NCBI GenBank assembly: GCA_963777915.1
Contig: CAVZSH010000003.1
Coordinates: 744,001-808,000 of the forward strand
Origin: CAVUPF01 sp963777915
Lineage (GTDB): Bacteria; Actinomycetota; Thermoleophilia; Solirubrobacterales; 70-9
Reading direction: 5' to 3'
Length of the DNA stretch: 64,000 bases
Shown here: positions 22,801-31,150 of the stretch, piece by piece
Layout: each line of letters opens with the position of its first letter
Numbering within the stretch: the first letter of the stretch is position 1
Translations under genes and position numbers: made by a program
The notes under the pieces: model-generated
What the model saw: the letters and a program-made list of their open reading frames with translations, nothing else
Database searches by the model: none
What the model was told of the DNA's origin: nothing

Positions 22801-22899
22801 TGCCTCGATCCACCGGCTCACGGGCCAGGGAGCAGTGCCGCGAGCACCGGAACTAGCCGTCGCTGGAGTCCGGCTCACGCTGGCCGTCTGCTCCCACAC

Positions 22900-23160
22900 C
22901 TGGCCCGGCCCGAAAACAGCCTGCCGACGCCGTGCCTCAAGCCCGATCACAACCGCACCGCCTTCGCCGCGCCCACCCGATACTCATCGCGCCGACCCGA
23001 CTCCCCAATTAGCCCGGCCCGATCCTCCGCTCACCCTTCGCCGGCCCAACATCTGACCTCGACACACCTTCATCCACTTTTACCGGTCTCACTACCTCCC
23101 TGCTCAGGTCTCACAGAACTCAGACCTCCCCCTCACGGCCACTTCGCTTGCCCTTCCCCC
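22900..23160. other. G-poor, C-rich noncoding tract
   Basis: Roughly 260 bases with a strong strand bias: the four printed lines 22921-23160 contain about 38 G in 240 (16 %), while C is near half. No gene fits in it. Strong asymmetry of this kind is typical of transfer or replication origins and of sites that form R-loops; the minus strand is G-rich. It directly precedes the nested inverted repeat. The remaining 23258-23413 carries only the start region of the next gene. Confidence 0.5.
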
Positions 23161-23257
23161 AGAGACAGTGACGCTGACCCCGTCAACTCACAATCGTGAG
23201 GGGGCGGGGTCAGCGTCATCTGTCGCCGTCAAACGGCTCTGGCAAGCGAAGTGGCCG
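23136..23257. repeat. Large nested inverted repeat, origin/REP/MITE candidate
   Basis: Three nested palindromic layers: CGGCCACTTCGCTTGCC (23136-23152) with its perfect complement at 23241-23257; GACAG + TGACGCTGACCCCG (23164-23182) with its complement at 23205-23224 (one bulged base); and CTCAC-N4-GTGAG (23187-23200) at the tip. The arms differ in length between layers, so it is an imperfect hairpin of 122 nt. It lies at the end of the mobile element next to the G-poor tract. It could be an oriT, a REP-like palindrome or a non-autonomous mobile repeat. Confidence 0.7.
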
Positions 23258-23413
23258 CGCACCCTGAGGGACTTTGCCTTGATCGCTCCCCCGTTCGCGG
23301 CCCGCAGCCCGGCGGCGGGTGTCCCCCAACCGGGGCTCGGTTGCGTCTTGGAGTAAAACCAGAGAAGCTAAATGCTCAGGGAGCATCTAGCCAAAGAGCG
23401 ATGGAGGCAGCGG

Positions 23414-25066
23414 ATGGACCCGAAGCAGCGACGGCAATGCGGGGCCTTCGAGGAGGACGGGGGGCGATTTGCGTTTCGACTCGGGAGCCAGAGGGCGCGC
23501 GGTAGATGGCTCGCAGCGACGCTGGCCATTGCGCTCGGCGTCCTTGCCATCTCGCCGACGAGCGCGGGAGCGGCTCCGGCCCGCTACGTCTTCGAGATGT
23601 GCGACTCGGCGCTGCCGGGCGGGGGCGTTAGCGGGGTCAGCTATTTCCAGAGCCCCGCAAACGGCCCGTTTGACGCAACCGATAGTTGCAGCCAGCCGAC
23701 TGGCTCGCTAGCAATTAGCCAGACTGGATTCACCCCTTCGCAGTACGCATACTGGAGGCTGCCCATAGCGCCTCCCCCGGGCGGCAAGATGGAATCGATA
23801 ACGATCACAGCCCTGAGCTGCGGGGGAACCGGAACAGTTGCCTTCGCCTTCTTCGAAAGCTGGCCACCTTCGGATACATGGCCGACCACCAATTGTCAAC
23901 TCGAACAGGTACGCACCTTCTCACTCGACAATCCTGTGTTCCCCTTCTGGGTCTGGCTCGGTTGCAACAGCAGCAACTCCGAAGGCTGTCCTGGCTCCTG
24001 GATCTACGCCCACTACTTCGCCACCACCGAGGTCGACCCGGTGGCGCCGACGCTCGCCGGCCTCGAAGGCTCGCTGCTATCGGGCGACACGGTCCGCGGC
24101 CACCAGACGCTGAGCGTCAAAGCCCACGACGAAGGCGGCGGGATCAGCAACGTCTCGGTCTCGGTCAATGGCCTGCCGGCGGCGCAGCCGCAGGTCTCCA
24201 ACTGCAACGTCGCCCAGGCCAACAACCCCAGTGTCCAGGGCACCGTGGCGGCGGCGATCACCCCCTGCCCGACCGAAACCAAGGCCGACTGGACCCTCGA
24301 CACCCAGGCCTACCCCTTCCACGACGGGGAAAACACGGTGCAGGTCTGCGCCTCGGACTTCGCCACCCTCAGCAACCCCAACACGACCTGCTCACCAGCG
24401 CAGACGGTCGACGTCGACAACTCCTGCACCGAATCGCCGGTTAGCGGCGGCGAAACGCTGAGCGCGCAGTTCTCGGCATCGAAGTCCGACACGATCACAG
24501 TCGGCTACGGCAAGGACGCTGCGGTAACCGGTCAGCTCACAGACAGCACCGGCGACCCGGTACCCGGCGCAACTCTGTGCGTGAAGATGCAGGCGCTCGG
24601 CGTCGAACCCAGTGCATCCCCCGTCGGCACGGTGACGACTGACGCCAACGGCTCCTACATCTACAAAGTGCCGCCGGGACCCGACCGAGCCGTGGTGATC
24701 GGCTATCGACACGACGCCTTCCAGGTGGAGCGCGAGGTGCGCTACTACGCCCATGCGGGCCCGAGCCTGAAGCTAGCGCCGCGCAGCCTCGCAGACCACC
24801 ACCGGGTGCGCTTCTGGGGTCAGGTGCCGGGGCCCAACGGCGGCGGGCGGGTAATCGTCCTACAGGCCAACGTGCCGGGGTCGCGGCAGTGGATCACCTT
24901 CCGCAAGGCGACCACGAACTCCGAGGGAGATTTCCAGAGCGCCTATAAATTCACCTCGACGACCAGGACGACGACCTATCGCTTCCGGGCCGTGATTCCG
25001 GCGCAATCCGACTACCCCTGGGTCGAAGGCGCCAGCCGCCCGGCCAAGGTACTGGTGAGAGGTTGA
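23414..25066 (+). CDS. Large secreted protein with repeat-like Ig/carboxypeptidase-regulatory domains
   Basis: 550 residues. ATG 23414 is preceded by GGAGG at the right spacing, so I prefer it to the in-frame ATG 23372. A signal peptide (residues about 30-55, cut after AGAAP-type site) leads into a Trp/Cys-containing beta-rich domain, followed by Ig-like segments (VDPVAPTLAGLEGSLL, VSVSVNGLPAAQP) and a C-terminal carboxypeptidase-regulatory-like region (DSTGDPVPGATLCVK...TTDANGSYIYKV). The protein is probably exported and surface-associated. No enzymatic motif. It resembles secreted proteins common in Solirubrobacterales by style only. It lies just outside the mobile element. Confidence 0.75.
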   Translation: MDPKQRRQCGAFEEDGGRFAFRLGSQRARGRWLAATLAIALGVLAISPTSAGAAPARYVFEMCDSALPGGGVSGVSYFQSPANGPFDATDSCSQPTGSLAISQTGFTPSQYAYWRLPIAPPPGGKMESITITALSCGGTGTVAFAFFESWPPSDTWPTTNCQLEQVRTFSLDNPVFPFWVWLGCNSSNSEGCPGSWIYAHYFATTEVDPVAPTLAGLEGSLLSGDTVRGHQTLSVKAHDEGGGISNVSVSVNGLPAAQPQVSNCNVAQANNPSVQGTVAAAITPCPTETKADWTLDTQAYPFHDGENTVQVCASDFATLSNPNTTCSPAQTVDVDNSCTESPVSGGETLSAQFSASKSDTITVGYGKDAAVTGQLTDSTGDPVPGATLCVKMQALGVEPSASPVGTVTTDANGSYIYKVPPGPDRAVVIGYRHDAFQVEREVRYYAHAGPSLKLAPRSLADHHRVRFWGQVPGPNGGGRVIVLQANVPGSRQWITFRKATTNSEGDFQSAYKFTSTTRTTTYRFRAVIPAQSDYPWVEGASRPAKVLVRG

Positions 25067-25120
25067 GCAGGCAACGGTGCGGGTCGACTCATCCCCGCCA
25101 GCAGCCACGATGTCTGACGC

Positions 25121-25606
25121 TCAGCCGTCGGACGTATCGCGGCTGTCGGGGAGATCGCCGTGGGCGAATTCCAAGTCGCTGAGGTCGACGAGGTCGCGCT
25201 CGCGTCCCACTGCCCGCTTCAAGGCGACCAGGTCGGCGAGGGAGCAGATCGGTGCCTGCACGCCATCGACGCGACGGCTGTCGGCGCGAGCCAAGAGATC
25301 GTCGAATCCAACTGGCGTCGCGGTCTCGGATAGGAGGTCCAAGTCGCCATGCGGAGTCGCCAGATGAATCGTCCGATCTCCAGCAATGCTGTCTTGCGGA
25401 ATTGGCGAGCCGTCCGGGCGGGTGGCGCCCCACTGCTCGATCAGCGCCTGGATCCGCTCGACGTTCGCGGGATCGGGATCAAAGACCGCGTCGACATCGC
25501 GGGTCGCTCGCACGACGCCGTGACGGATCAGGGCGATACCGCCGATCAGCACATAGCGAACGCCTTCGCGGTTGAGGTCCGAAAGGATCCGGCCGAAGCC
25601 GCTCAC
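25121..25606 (-). CDS. AbiEii/DUF6036-like nucleotidyltransferase
   Basis: 161 residues. The nucleotidyltransferase core GVRYVLIGGIALIRHGVVRATRDVDAVFD (residues 15-43) has the Gly-Gly and Asp-Asp positions of the AbiEii-type fold, and HGDLDLL supplies the third acid. These proteins act as toxins or tRNA nucleotidyltransferases in type IV systems (AbiE/MenT-like). The gene starts two bases after a 69-codon gene, which is the likely antitoxin partner. Activity and target are inferred. Confidence 0.7.
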   Translation of the reverse strand: MSGFGRILSDLNREGVRYVLIGGIALIRHGVVRATRDVDAVFDPDPANVERIQALIEQWGATRPDGSPIPQDSIAGDRTIHLATPHGDLDLLSETATPVGFDDLLARADSRRVDGVQAPICSLADLVALKRAVGRERDLVDLSDLEFAHGDLPDSRDTSDG

Positions 25607-25608
25607 GT

Positions 25609-25818
25609 CTAGCGGCGATCGAGCGCCGCCAGTGCAAGCGCCTGGTTGCTAAGAGCAACCCCCTCGGCCAGAAGCTGGTCGGGGTTGCGGGCGGCGTCGC
25701 GGATCAGGCGATAGCGGCGCCAGGCCTCGCCGGCGGCTCGGTCGTCGCGGCGAGCCTCGGCGGCGCGAGCCGCATCTGCGGCATCATCGAGGCGCTTCTT
25801 CAAAGCTGCTCCCACCAT
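25609..25818 (-). CDS. Small partner of the AbiEii-like protein, possible antitoxin
   Basis: 69 residues, highly helical and charged (LKKRLDDAADAARAAEARRDD), no known domain. Its stop is two bases before the AbiEii-like start, so the pair is one operon. A TATCCT -10 box lies eight bases before ATG 25818, similar to the leaderless antitoxin starts elsewhere. Antitoxin role is inferred from position. Confidence 0.55.
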   Translation of the reverse strand: MVGAALKKRLDDAADAARAAEARRDDRAAGEAWRRYRLIRDAARNPDQLLAEGVALSNQALALAALDRR

Positions 25819-25854
25819 CTCCAGCGAGGATACCCACCGGGCCGGCGAGCGAGA

Positions 25855-26271
25855 CTACGCCTCAAGCAACAGCGTCACCGGGCCGTCGTTGACAAGCGCC
25901 ACCTCCATGTGGGCGCCGAAGACGCCCCTCGCCGCGCCGAGGCGGTTGCAGAAGCGCTCGTAAAGGGGCGCCGCGAGATCAGCGGGCGCGGCGGCCACGA
26001 AGCTCGGGCGATTGCCCTTGCGGGCGTCACCGTAGAGGGTGAACTGGCTGACGCAAAGCACCTCGCGCTCACCGAGCGGCTCGTTCATCTGCCCCCCGGC
26101 GTCGTCGAAGATCCGCAGGGCGCGGATCTTGTCGGCGAGCCGGTCGGCCTCGGCTTCGGTATCTCCCACCCCCACCCCAATCAGGACCAGCAGACCGGGC
26201 CCGATCTGGGCGACGCGCTCGCCCTCGACATCGACCGAGGCCTCGCTCACCCGCTGGACCAACGCTCTCAC
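25855..26271 (-). CDS. dtd: D-aminoacyl-tRNA deacylase
   Basis: 138 residues, normal family length. The N-terminus MRALVQRVSEASVDVEGERV, the SQFTLYGD (residues 73-80) catalytic motif and the C-terminal MEVALVNDGPVTLLLE with the NDGPVT motif are diagnostic of Dtd. It hydrolyses D-aminoacyl-tRNAs (and Gly-tRNA-Ala) in the cytoplasm. Divergent from yjbQ at a short intergenic region (44 bases). A core chromosomal gene. Confidence 0.95.
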   Translation of the reverse strand: MRALVQRVSEASVDVEGERVAQIGPGLLVLIGVGVGDTEAEADRLADKIRALRIFDDAGGQMNEPLGEREVLCVSQFTLYGDARKGNRPSFVAAAPADLAAPLYERFCNRLGAARGVFGAHMEVALVNDGPVTLLLEA

Positions 26272-26315
26272 CGATCGGAGGTTAGGCCGAGGTGCTTCGC
26301 TAGGTTGGGCTCACT

Positions 26316-26732
26316 GTGCCGGTTCATACTGCGGAGCTGCGATTCTCGACCCGGGGCGAGAGCGATGTCCTCGACATCACTGCCGAGCTCCAGCAGGCGG
26401 TCGAGAAGGCTGGGGTCCGCGAGGGGCAGGCGCTCGCCTTCGTACGCGGCTCGACCGCGGCGATCGCATCGATGGAGTTCGAGCCGGGCGGCGTTCGAGA
26501 CTTACAGGCGATGCTCGAGCGACTGATCCCGACCCAGGGCGACTACGAGCACAACCGGCTGAACCACGACACCAACTCACACGCCCACCAGCGCGCGACG
26601 CTTCTCGGCCCCTCCGAGGCGGTGCCGGTGATCGACGGTCGCCTGGCGCTCGGCACCTGGCAGCAGGTGGTGCTAATCGACTTCGACGACCGGCCACGGG
26701 AGCGGACTGTCGTGGCGGTGGTCCTCAGCTGA
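26316..26732 (+). CDS. yjbQ: YjbQ/UPF0047 family protein
   Basis: 138 residues from GTG 26316. The family signatures LNHDTNSHAHQRATLLGPSE (residues about 86-105, with the metal-site histidines) and LGTWQQVVLIDFD are complete. Members show weak thiamine-phosphate synthase activity; the true role is unknown. Core chromosomal gene, divergent from dtd. Confidence 0.9.
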   Translation: MPVHTAELRFSTRGESDVLDITAELQQAVEKAGVREGQALAFVRGSTAAIASMEFEPGGVRDLQAMLERLIPTQGDYEHNRLNHDTNSHAHQRATLLGPSEAVPVIDGRLALGTWQQVVLIDFDDRPRERTVVAVVLS

Positions 26733-26750
26733 GTCGCGTGCCCGTCTCAC

Positions 26751-27191
26751 TCAGGCGCTGGGATCGGCGATCCAGACTGTCTCGATGTCGAGCTGATCGC
26801 CGAGATCGTCGAAGTGGTGGTCGAAGTGCAGAACGTCGAGGCCCGCGCTTTGAGCCGCCACCGCGACTGTCAGGTCTGTAAGTGGGAAACGGTGTGCGCC
26901 GTGGGGGCCAGCGCTTGCCAGCTCACGGATCGCCGCCAGCACGTCCCGCTGGACACTGCGATCGACCGCGATCTCGCGCAGGCCTTCGAGGGTGCGATCA
27001 ACCGCAGCTATCCCCTCCGAGCCACGCGCGTCGACCATCAGCTCGTAGCGCACCGGCCAACACCAGGCGACCTCCCCGCGCTCGACCGCGGCGCCGAGGA
27101 ACTCACGAGCTGACGGCATCCGACGCACAGCCACCCAGGCTGAAGTGTCGGCCAACACCGGGCCGCGCCCGTTCCAGAGCTTGATGCTCAC
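26751..27191 (-). CDS. vapC: VapC-type PIN-domain toxin
   Basis: 146 residues, GTG start 27191 overlapping the antitoxin stop (GTGA). PIN motifs: VLADTSAWVAV (Asp15), YELMV (Glu50 region), and FPLTDLTVAVAA (Asp104 region) with LHFDHHFDDL near the end. RNase activity expected; target unknown. The pair sits among housekeeping genes. Confidence 0.85.
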   Translation of the reverse strand: MSIKLWNGRGPVLADTSAWVAVRRMPSAREFLGAAVERGEVAWCWPVRYELMVDARGSEGIAAVDRTLEGLREIAVDRSVQRDVLAAIRELASAGPHGAHRFPLTDLTVAVAAQSAGLDVLHFDHHFDDLGDQLDIETVWIADPSA

Positions 27192-27454
27192 GTGCTCCGT
27201 AGCGGAGCGTTAAGTCGGTTGACCGCCTCGAGGTCCAAGTCGAATCCGCCGGCGTCCATCGCCTCAAACAGAGCCTCTACCGCCTCGCGGCGATCGCGAC
27301 CTGCCATCAGCTCAGCCTTCGCCCCCTCGACAGCGAGACGGCGCACCAGCGTTGCGTCGGCCTCCTCAGTGGCGGTGGCGGCGCGCACGCGGACCAGGGC
27401 GTGGCCAAGCTCGGGGTCAACGGTGACCGCTATCCGTGAATGTTTGGAGGGCAT
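27188..27454 (-). CDS. vapB: VapB-like antitoxin
   Basis: 88 residues. The N-terminus HSRIAVTVDPELGHALVRVRAA is a ribbon-helix-helix-like strand and helix; the C-terminal half is acidic and would bind the toxin. ATG 27454 lies nine bases after a TACACT -10 box, close to a leaderless start. Overlaps vapC by four bases. Confidence 0.75.
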   Translation of the reverse strand: MPSKHSRIAVTVDPELGHALVRVRAATATEEADATLVRRLAVEGAKAELMAGRDRREAVEALFEAMDAGGFDLDLEAVNRLNAPLRST

Positions 27455-27541
27455 CGCAGGACCAGTGTAGCTCGCTGGAGTTACTCCGAGCGTAACGGCT
27501 CGCCTGCCAGCTCGACGTCGAGCTGGGTGGAGTGCTCCCGA

Positions 27542-28774
27542 TCACGCCATCCTCCCGTCGGCACTCAGGGTGGCTTGCTGCTCTGCGGGTGCAAGCACAG
27601 CGGGGAGTGTCCCGGCGAGCGAGGGGAAGCGGGCGGCGAGCGGCAGGCCGAGCAGCGAGACGGCGGCCATGGCTAGGAAGGCTGCGAGCGGATCGTGGAC
27701 CAGCACCTGCACGATCAGCGCCACCACCAGCCCGCCGAGGTTGCCGGCCATCCAGACGATCGCCCCGGCTGTGCCGGCGGCGGCACCGGCGAGGCGCTCG
27801 GCGACGGTGAGGACGATCGGCAAGGCCGGTAAGAGGACGAAGCCCATCAGCGCGATCACGGCAGCGCGGGCGCCGAGCAGGGAGATCGTGCCGAGGGCGA
27901 CGCAACCCACCGCGCCGATCAACACTGCGAGGCGCATGAAGGGACGTTCGGCGTCGCGGCGGGCAAGGAGCGGGGGCAACACTGCGCAGCCGATCATCCC
28001 GGCGACGATCATCCCGACCAGCAGCGCCCCGGCGCTCTGTTCGGAGACACCGGAGGGATGGAGCAGGGCCTGCAGCCAGGTAGCGAGAGCGACGAAGACG
28101 CCGAAGCCGACGAAGACCAGCCCGCAGAGAGTGCGCATCGCCGGCAGCGCCCAGAGCGCCCGCGCGGCGCCGCCCTCGATCGCAGCCCGCTCCTCGCCTT
28201 CGTGGACGGGGCGGCGCAGGGCCACCGCCAGAGCAAGGGCGGCGAGGACGCCGAGGGCCGCCTCGAGGACCAGCAGGCGCTCGATATGGCCGTGGGCGCC
28301 CAGGGTGGGGCCGAGGATCAGGGCGAAGAGCATGCCGGCGAAGCTGCCCGCCGAGCCGACGGCGATGCCGGCGGGACGCTGGTCGGCCGGCAGGTAGTCG
28401 CCGGCGAGCTTGCTGACCGCGCTGAGGATTACCGGCTGGGCGACCGCGACGGCGAGCTGTCCCGCCATCGCCCAGGCAAAGGTCTGACCGCCGAGGCGGA
28501 GTAGTCCGCCGGCTGCCATCAGCGCACCGCCGGAGGCGAGCGAGGGACGGAAGCGGCTGTCGAGGAGGCGGCCGGCGGGAATCGCCAGCACCACGTAGAG
28601 AAGCGGGAAAATCTCCGCGAGCCAGCCGACGGCGGAGACCGAGACCCCGTAGTAGTGCGCCGTCTCGGTGTCGATCGGCGCGTAGGTGAGCCAGAGCAGC
28701 TGGGTGCCCGCGCAGACGAGGGAGTAGGTGACGATCACCGACCAGCCGCGGGGCCTCGTTTGCTCAGCGCCCAT
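27542..28774 (-). CDS. MFS transporter
   Basis: 410 residues with about 12 membrane helices. Features include an APIDTETAHYYGVSVSAVGWLAEIFPL N-terminal region and the LDSRFRP-type loop after helix 2 (the MFS motif A position). No substrate can be deduced; it resembles members of the FLVCR-like/NNP-type MFS groups only loosely. I start at ATG 28774 since the frame upstream overlaps the neighbouring gene end. Its gene is tail-to-head with the secreted protein gene upstream, 20 bases apart. Confidence 0.8.
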   Translation of the reverse strand: MGAEQTRPRGWSVIVTYSLVCAGTQLLWLTYAPIDTETAHYYGVSVSAVGWLAEIFPLLYVVLAIPAGRLLDSRFRPSLASGGALMAAGGLLRLGGQTFAWAMAGQLAVAVAQPVILSAVSKLAGDYLPADQRPAGIAVGSAGSFAGMLFALILGPTLGAHGHIERLLVLEAALGVLAALALAVALRRPVHEGEERAAIEGGAARALWALPAMRTLCGLVFVGFGVFVALATWLQALLHPSGVSEQSAGALLVGMIVAGMIGCAVLPPLLARRDAERPFMRLAVLIGAVGCVALGTISLLGARAAVIALMGFVLLPALPIVLTVAERLAGAAAGTAGAIVWMAGNLGGLVVALIVQVLVHDPLAAFLAMAAVSLLGLPLAARFPSLAGTLPAVLAPAEQQATLSADGRMA

Positions 28775-28794
28775 GGCTCGAGTCGAGCGTCTGC

Positions 28795-29940
28795 TCACTT
28801 GTGCTTCTTGGCGTGCTTCTTGACCTTCACGCACTTGGCCCTGGCATGGACCTTCTTCTTCTTGAAGCCCTTCTTGCACTTGAGGGGTTTGGACTTCGGC
28901 GCCGGACTGGGCGGCGGCGAGACCACGAGGATGTTGCTTGTGGCTGTGCGCGAGCCGTAATCGTTGAGGGCAGTCACCTGACATGAGATCGCATCGCCTA
29001 CTTCGGTACTCCCCACCGAATAGGTGCTGGAGGTCTGGCCGGCGACCGCGGCACCGTCGCGCAGCCACTTGTAGGCATAGGCGATCGGGCTATTGCTCCA
29101 GCTACCGGTCGAGCAGAAGAGCGTGTCTCCGGGCTCCGGCGTACCGGAGAGCTGCGGCGCCCCGGTGCTTTCCGGCTCAAGCGTGGAGCTCAGGACAAGC
29201 TGGGCGTTTATACCCGAGTGCGTCTCCCCAACGGTCGTCGAAACCGGTTCGGCCTGTTCAAAGGTCGGCTTGTCGTTGTAGAACTGGGTGAGGTAGTTCG
29301 GGCTTTCGTATTCCGCCCAGAATTCGACTTTGTATTTGCCGCCAGGCAAGCCGGCCAGGGTGTATTTGCCGCCTGATCCGCTCAGGGTGCAGTCGACTGC
29401 GACGTCTTCTTCTACTTCAAGCGCGCAGACTTCGACATCCTCGATCTCGGCGAGGGTCGCCGCGTCCGTCGCCTTGCCGGTGATCTGACCGCCTTCCTGC
29501 ATTGCGGCATCGATGCCGGTGAGCGGTGGCCCTGTGGTCACAGTTACTTCGGTGGCCTGTTCAAGGGTCGGCTCGTCATCATAAAGCTGGGTGATGTAGT
29601 TGAGGCCTTCGAAGTCAGCGATAAAGGCGACTTTGTAATTGCCGCTCGCCAAGCCGGAGATGGTGTATTCGCCGTTTTTTTCCGTGTACGCGCATTCTTC
29701 TTCGAATTCTTTGCGCTCGACGTTGTAGGCGCAGGCGGCAGCGCCTTCGATCGGGTTCGTGGTCGAGGCGTTGGTTACCGTGCCTTTGATCGAGCCTGGG
29801 GCGATCGCGCTCGCCATCGCCGGCGCGAGGAGCAAGCCGCAGACGGCAAGCGCAAGCGTTGCGAAGATGCCGACGCCTGCGTGGCGGGCGGCTAGGGGCC
29901 TGCCCGTGAAGCGGCGGTGCCCTGCCTTCTTCAGATCCAA
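28795..29940 (-). CDS. Secreted protein with carboxypeptidase-regulatory-like repeats and cationic tail
   Basis: 381 residues. A signal peptide (about residues 20-46) is followed by two related beta-sandwich domains: GSIKGTVTNASTTNPIEG...GNYKVAFIADFEGLNYITQLYDDEPTLEQA (about 48-130) and GQITGKATDAATLAEIED...GKYKVEFWAEYESPNYLTQFYNDKPTFEQA (about 150-230). An Ig-like domain with Trp follows, then a Lys-rich tail (KCKKGFKKKKVHARAK and KKHAKKHK) with two cysteines. The tail suggests contact with anionic cell-wall polymers. Probably surface-exposed; function unknown. Confidence 0.75.
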   Translation of the reverse strand: MDLKKAGHRRFTGRPLAARHAGVGIFATLALAVCGLLLAPAMASAIAPGSIKGTVTNASTTNPIEGAAACAYNVERKEFEEECAYTEKNGEYTISGLASGNYKVAFIADFEGLNYITQLYDDEPTLEQATEVTVTTGPPLTGIDAAMQEGGQITGKATDAATLAEIEDVEVCALEVEEDVAVDCTLSGSGGKYTLAGLPGGKYKVEFWAEYESPNYLTQFYNDKPTFEQAEPVSTTVGETHSGINAQLVLSSTLEPESTGAPQLSGTPEPGDTLFCSTGSWSNSPIAYAYKWLRDGAAVAGQTSSTYSVGSTEVGDAISCQVTALNDYGSRTATSNILVVSPPPSPAPKSKPLKCKKGFKKKKVHARAKCVKVKKHAKKHK

Positions 29941-30197
29941 GATTCCTCCGTTTCCTGGTCCCGCTCACGCCTCCGCGAACGTCTGCTCGACGGCAGGCTA
30001 CAGCGCAGTGTCGCCCCACGATGCGTGGGACGGGCGACGCTCCTACTTTTGATCGCTGCGAATGATCAAAATTCGGGTCGGTATTATGCGGCACCGGCCC
30101 TTGACGGCAGCCAGGGCTGCTCATCCCCGCGTCGCCTCGACGCCCTCTCGGGTGGCAGGCGGGCGGCCAAGGCGGGAGAGAGGCCGGGATTGAAGAC

Positions 30198-30482
30198 TCA
30201 GATGAGAGCAAGGCGGTCGAAGTAAAGGGCGGCGCGGGTCGGCGAGACGAAGTGGCCGTCGCGGCGCAGGAGGCCGGCGGCGGCGAGCTCGCCAACCGCG
30301 CGGATCACCGCGTGGCGCTGGGCGGCGTCCTCGGGGTCGGCGGCAAGGATTCGGGTCAGCTCGCCCTGGGTGAGGCGAGTCGGATGCTCGGCGAGGACGA
30401 AGGTCAGGGCGGCGCGCTCCAGGACCGCCTCCTCGTGGTTCGGGGAAGGGGGATCGCAGCGCGGGTTACGGTTCTGGGGCAT
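30198..30482 (-). CDS. Small winged-helix-like protein
   Basis: 94 residues. A helical core (AALTFVLAEHPTRLTQGELTRIL ... HAVIRAVGELAAAGLLRRDG HFVSPTRA) reads like a winged-helix DNA-binding domain. No further domain. No clear operon partner. Might be a transcriptional regulator; the target is unknown. Confidence 0.6.
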   Translation of the reverse strand: MPQNRNPRCDPPSPNHEEAVLERAALTFVLAEHPTRLTQGELTRILAADPEDAAQRHAVIRAVGELAAAGLLRRDGHFVSPTRAALYFDRLALI

Positions 30483-31083
30483 GGATGCTCAACGTTCTGG
30501 GTCGGCCCCGGGGGCGTGTCCGCTCCAACCCGGGGGGTTTTCTTCTCTGCTCGGCTGAGAGCGGCCGCGGGAAAGTTCGCCCCCGGCGAAACTCGCCATC
30601 ATCAGTGACTCCCAGGGGTCATGAAGCCGTCTCGAAGCGAGTTGTCTCCACCCGACGCGGCCCCCCGCCGCTCGGCTAGCTACGTCCGCGCCCATACCTA
30701 CCCTGCGCCGATGATCTCCCAAGCAGCTGTTGATGCCGTGACCAGCCCCGACAACCTCTCGCCGATCAAAGACAGCAACACGGGCATCTGGGCCGTGCGC
30801 GATCAGGATGTGGTCGCTGAGCTGCGTCGCCTAGAAGGGCTGGGGGAGGGCGAAGCGAGGCGGTTGGGGCGAGAGGCGGTCGCCCACGTCGGCGGCCATG
30901 TCGAGCACATCGCCGGCGCGGGCCTGAGGGTGGGTCGTCTTCAGCGGCGACACCGTGAGGTGTGGTGGGTTCCCCGGACTTCGGTTCGGGGGTAAGCGCT
31001 CGGGCGGATCAAAGCCCCGAAAGAACGCGGCTGCATCTTGTGGCTCCACGGTCGACCTCTCCCGGGAAGACGTGGGGCACACC
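30483..31083. other. 600-bp intergenic stretch without a supported gene
   Basis: No frame here has convincing coding character. A plus-strand open frame at 30711-30995 starts plausibly (MISQAAVDAVTSPDNLSPIK) but its second half is low-complexity Arg/Gly/His; it may be a broken gene or chance. Confidence 0.4.
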
Positions 31084-31110
31084 TTGACATCGACTCGTGT
31101 CATGTAACCT
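31084..31110 (+). promoter_or_regulatory. Promoter of the fatty-acid operon
   Basis: TTGACA at 31084-31089, 15 bases, then TAACCT (31105-31110; pattern TAnnnT). It lies 40 bases before the TTG start of the thiolase gene. The spacing is a little short for a housekeeping promoter but both boxes are good. Confidence 0.45.
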
Positions 31111-31150
31111 ATGCACGGATGTCTGCAACGCTGAGCAGAGGCGGTCGCAG

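Noticed and set aside
30711..30995. Plus-strand frame starting MISQAAVDAVTSPDN
   Set aside because: The second half is low in complexity and there is no Shine-Dalgarno or family support; kept only as a remark on the gap.
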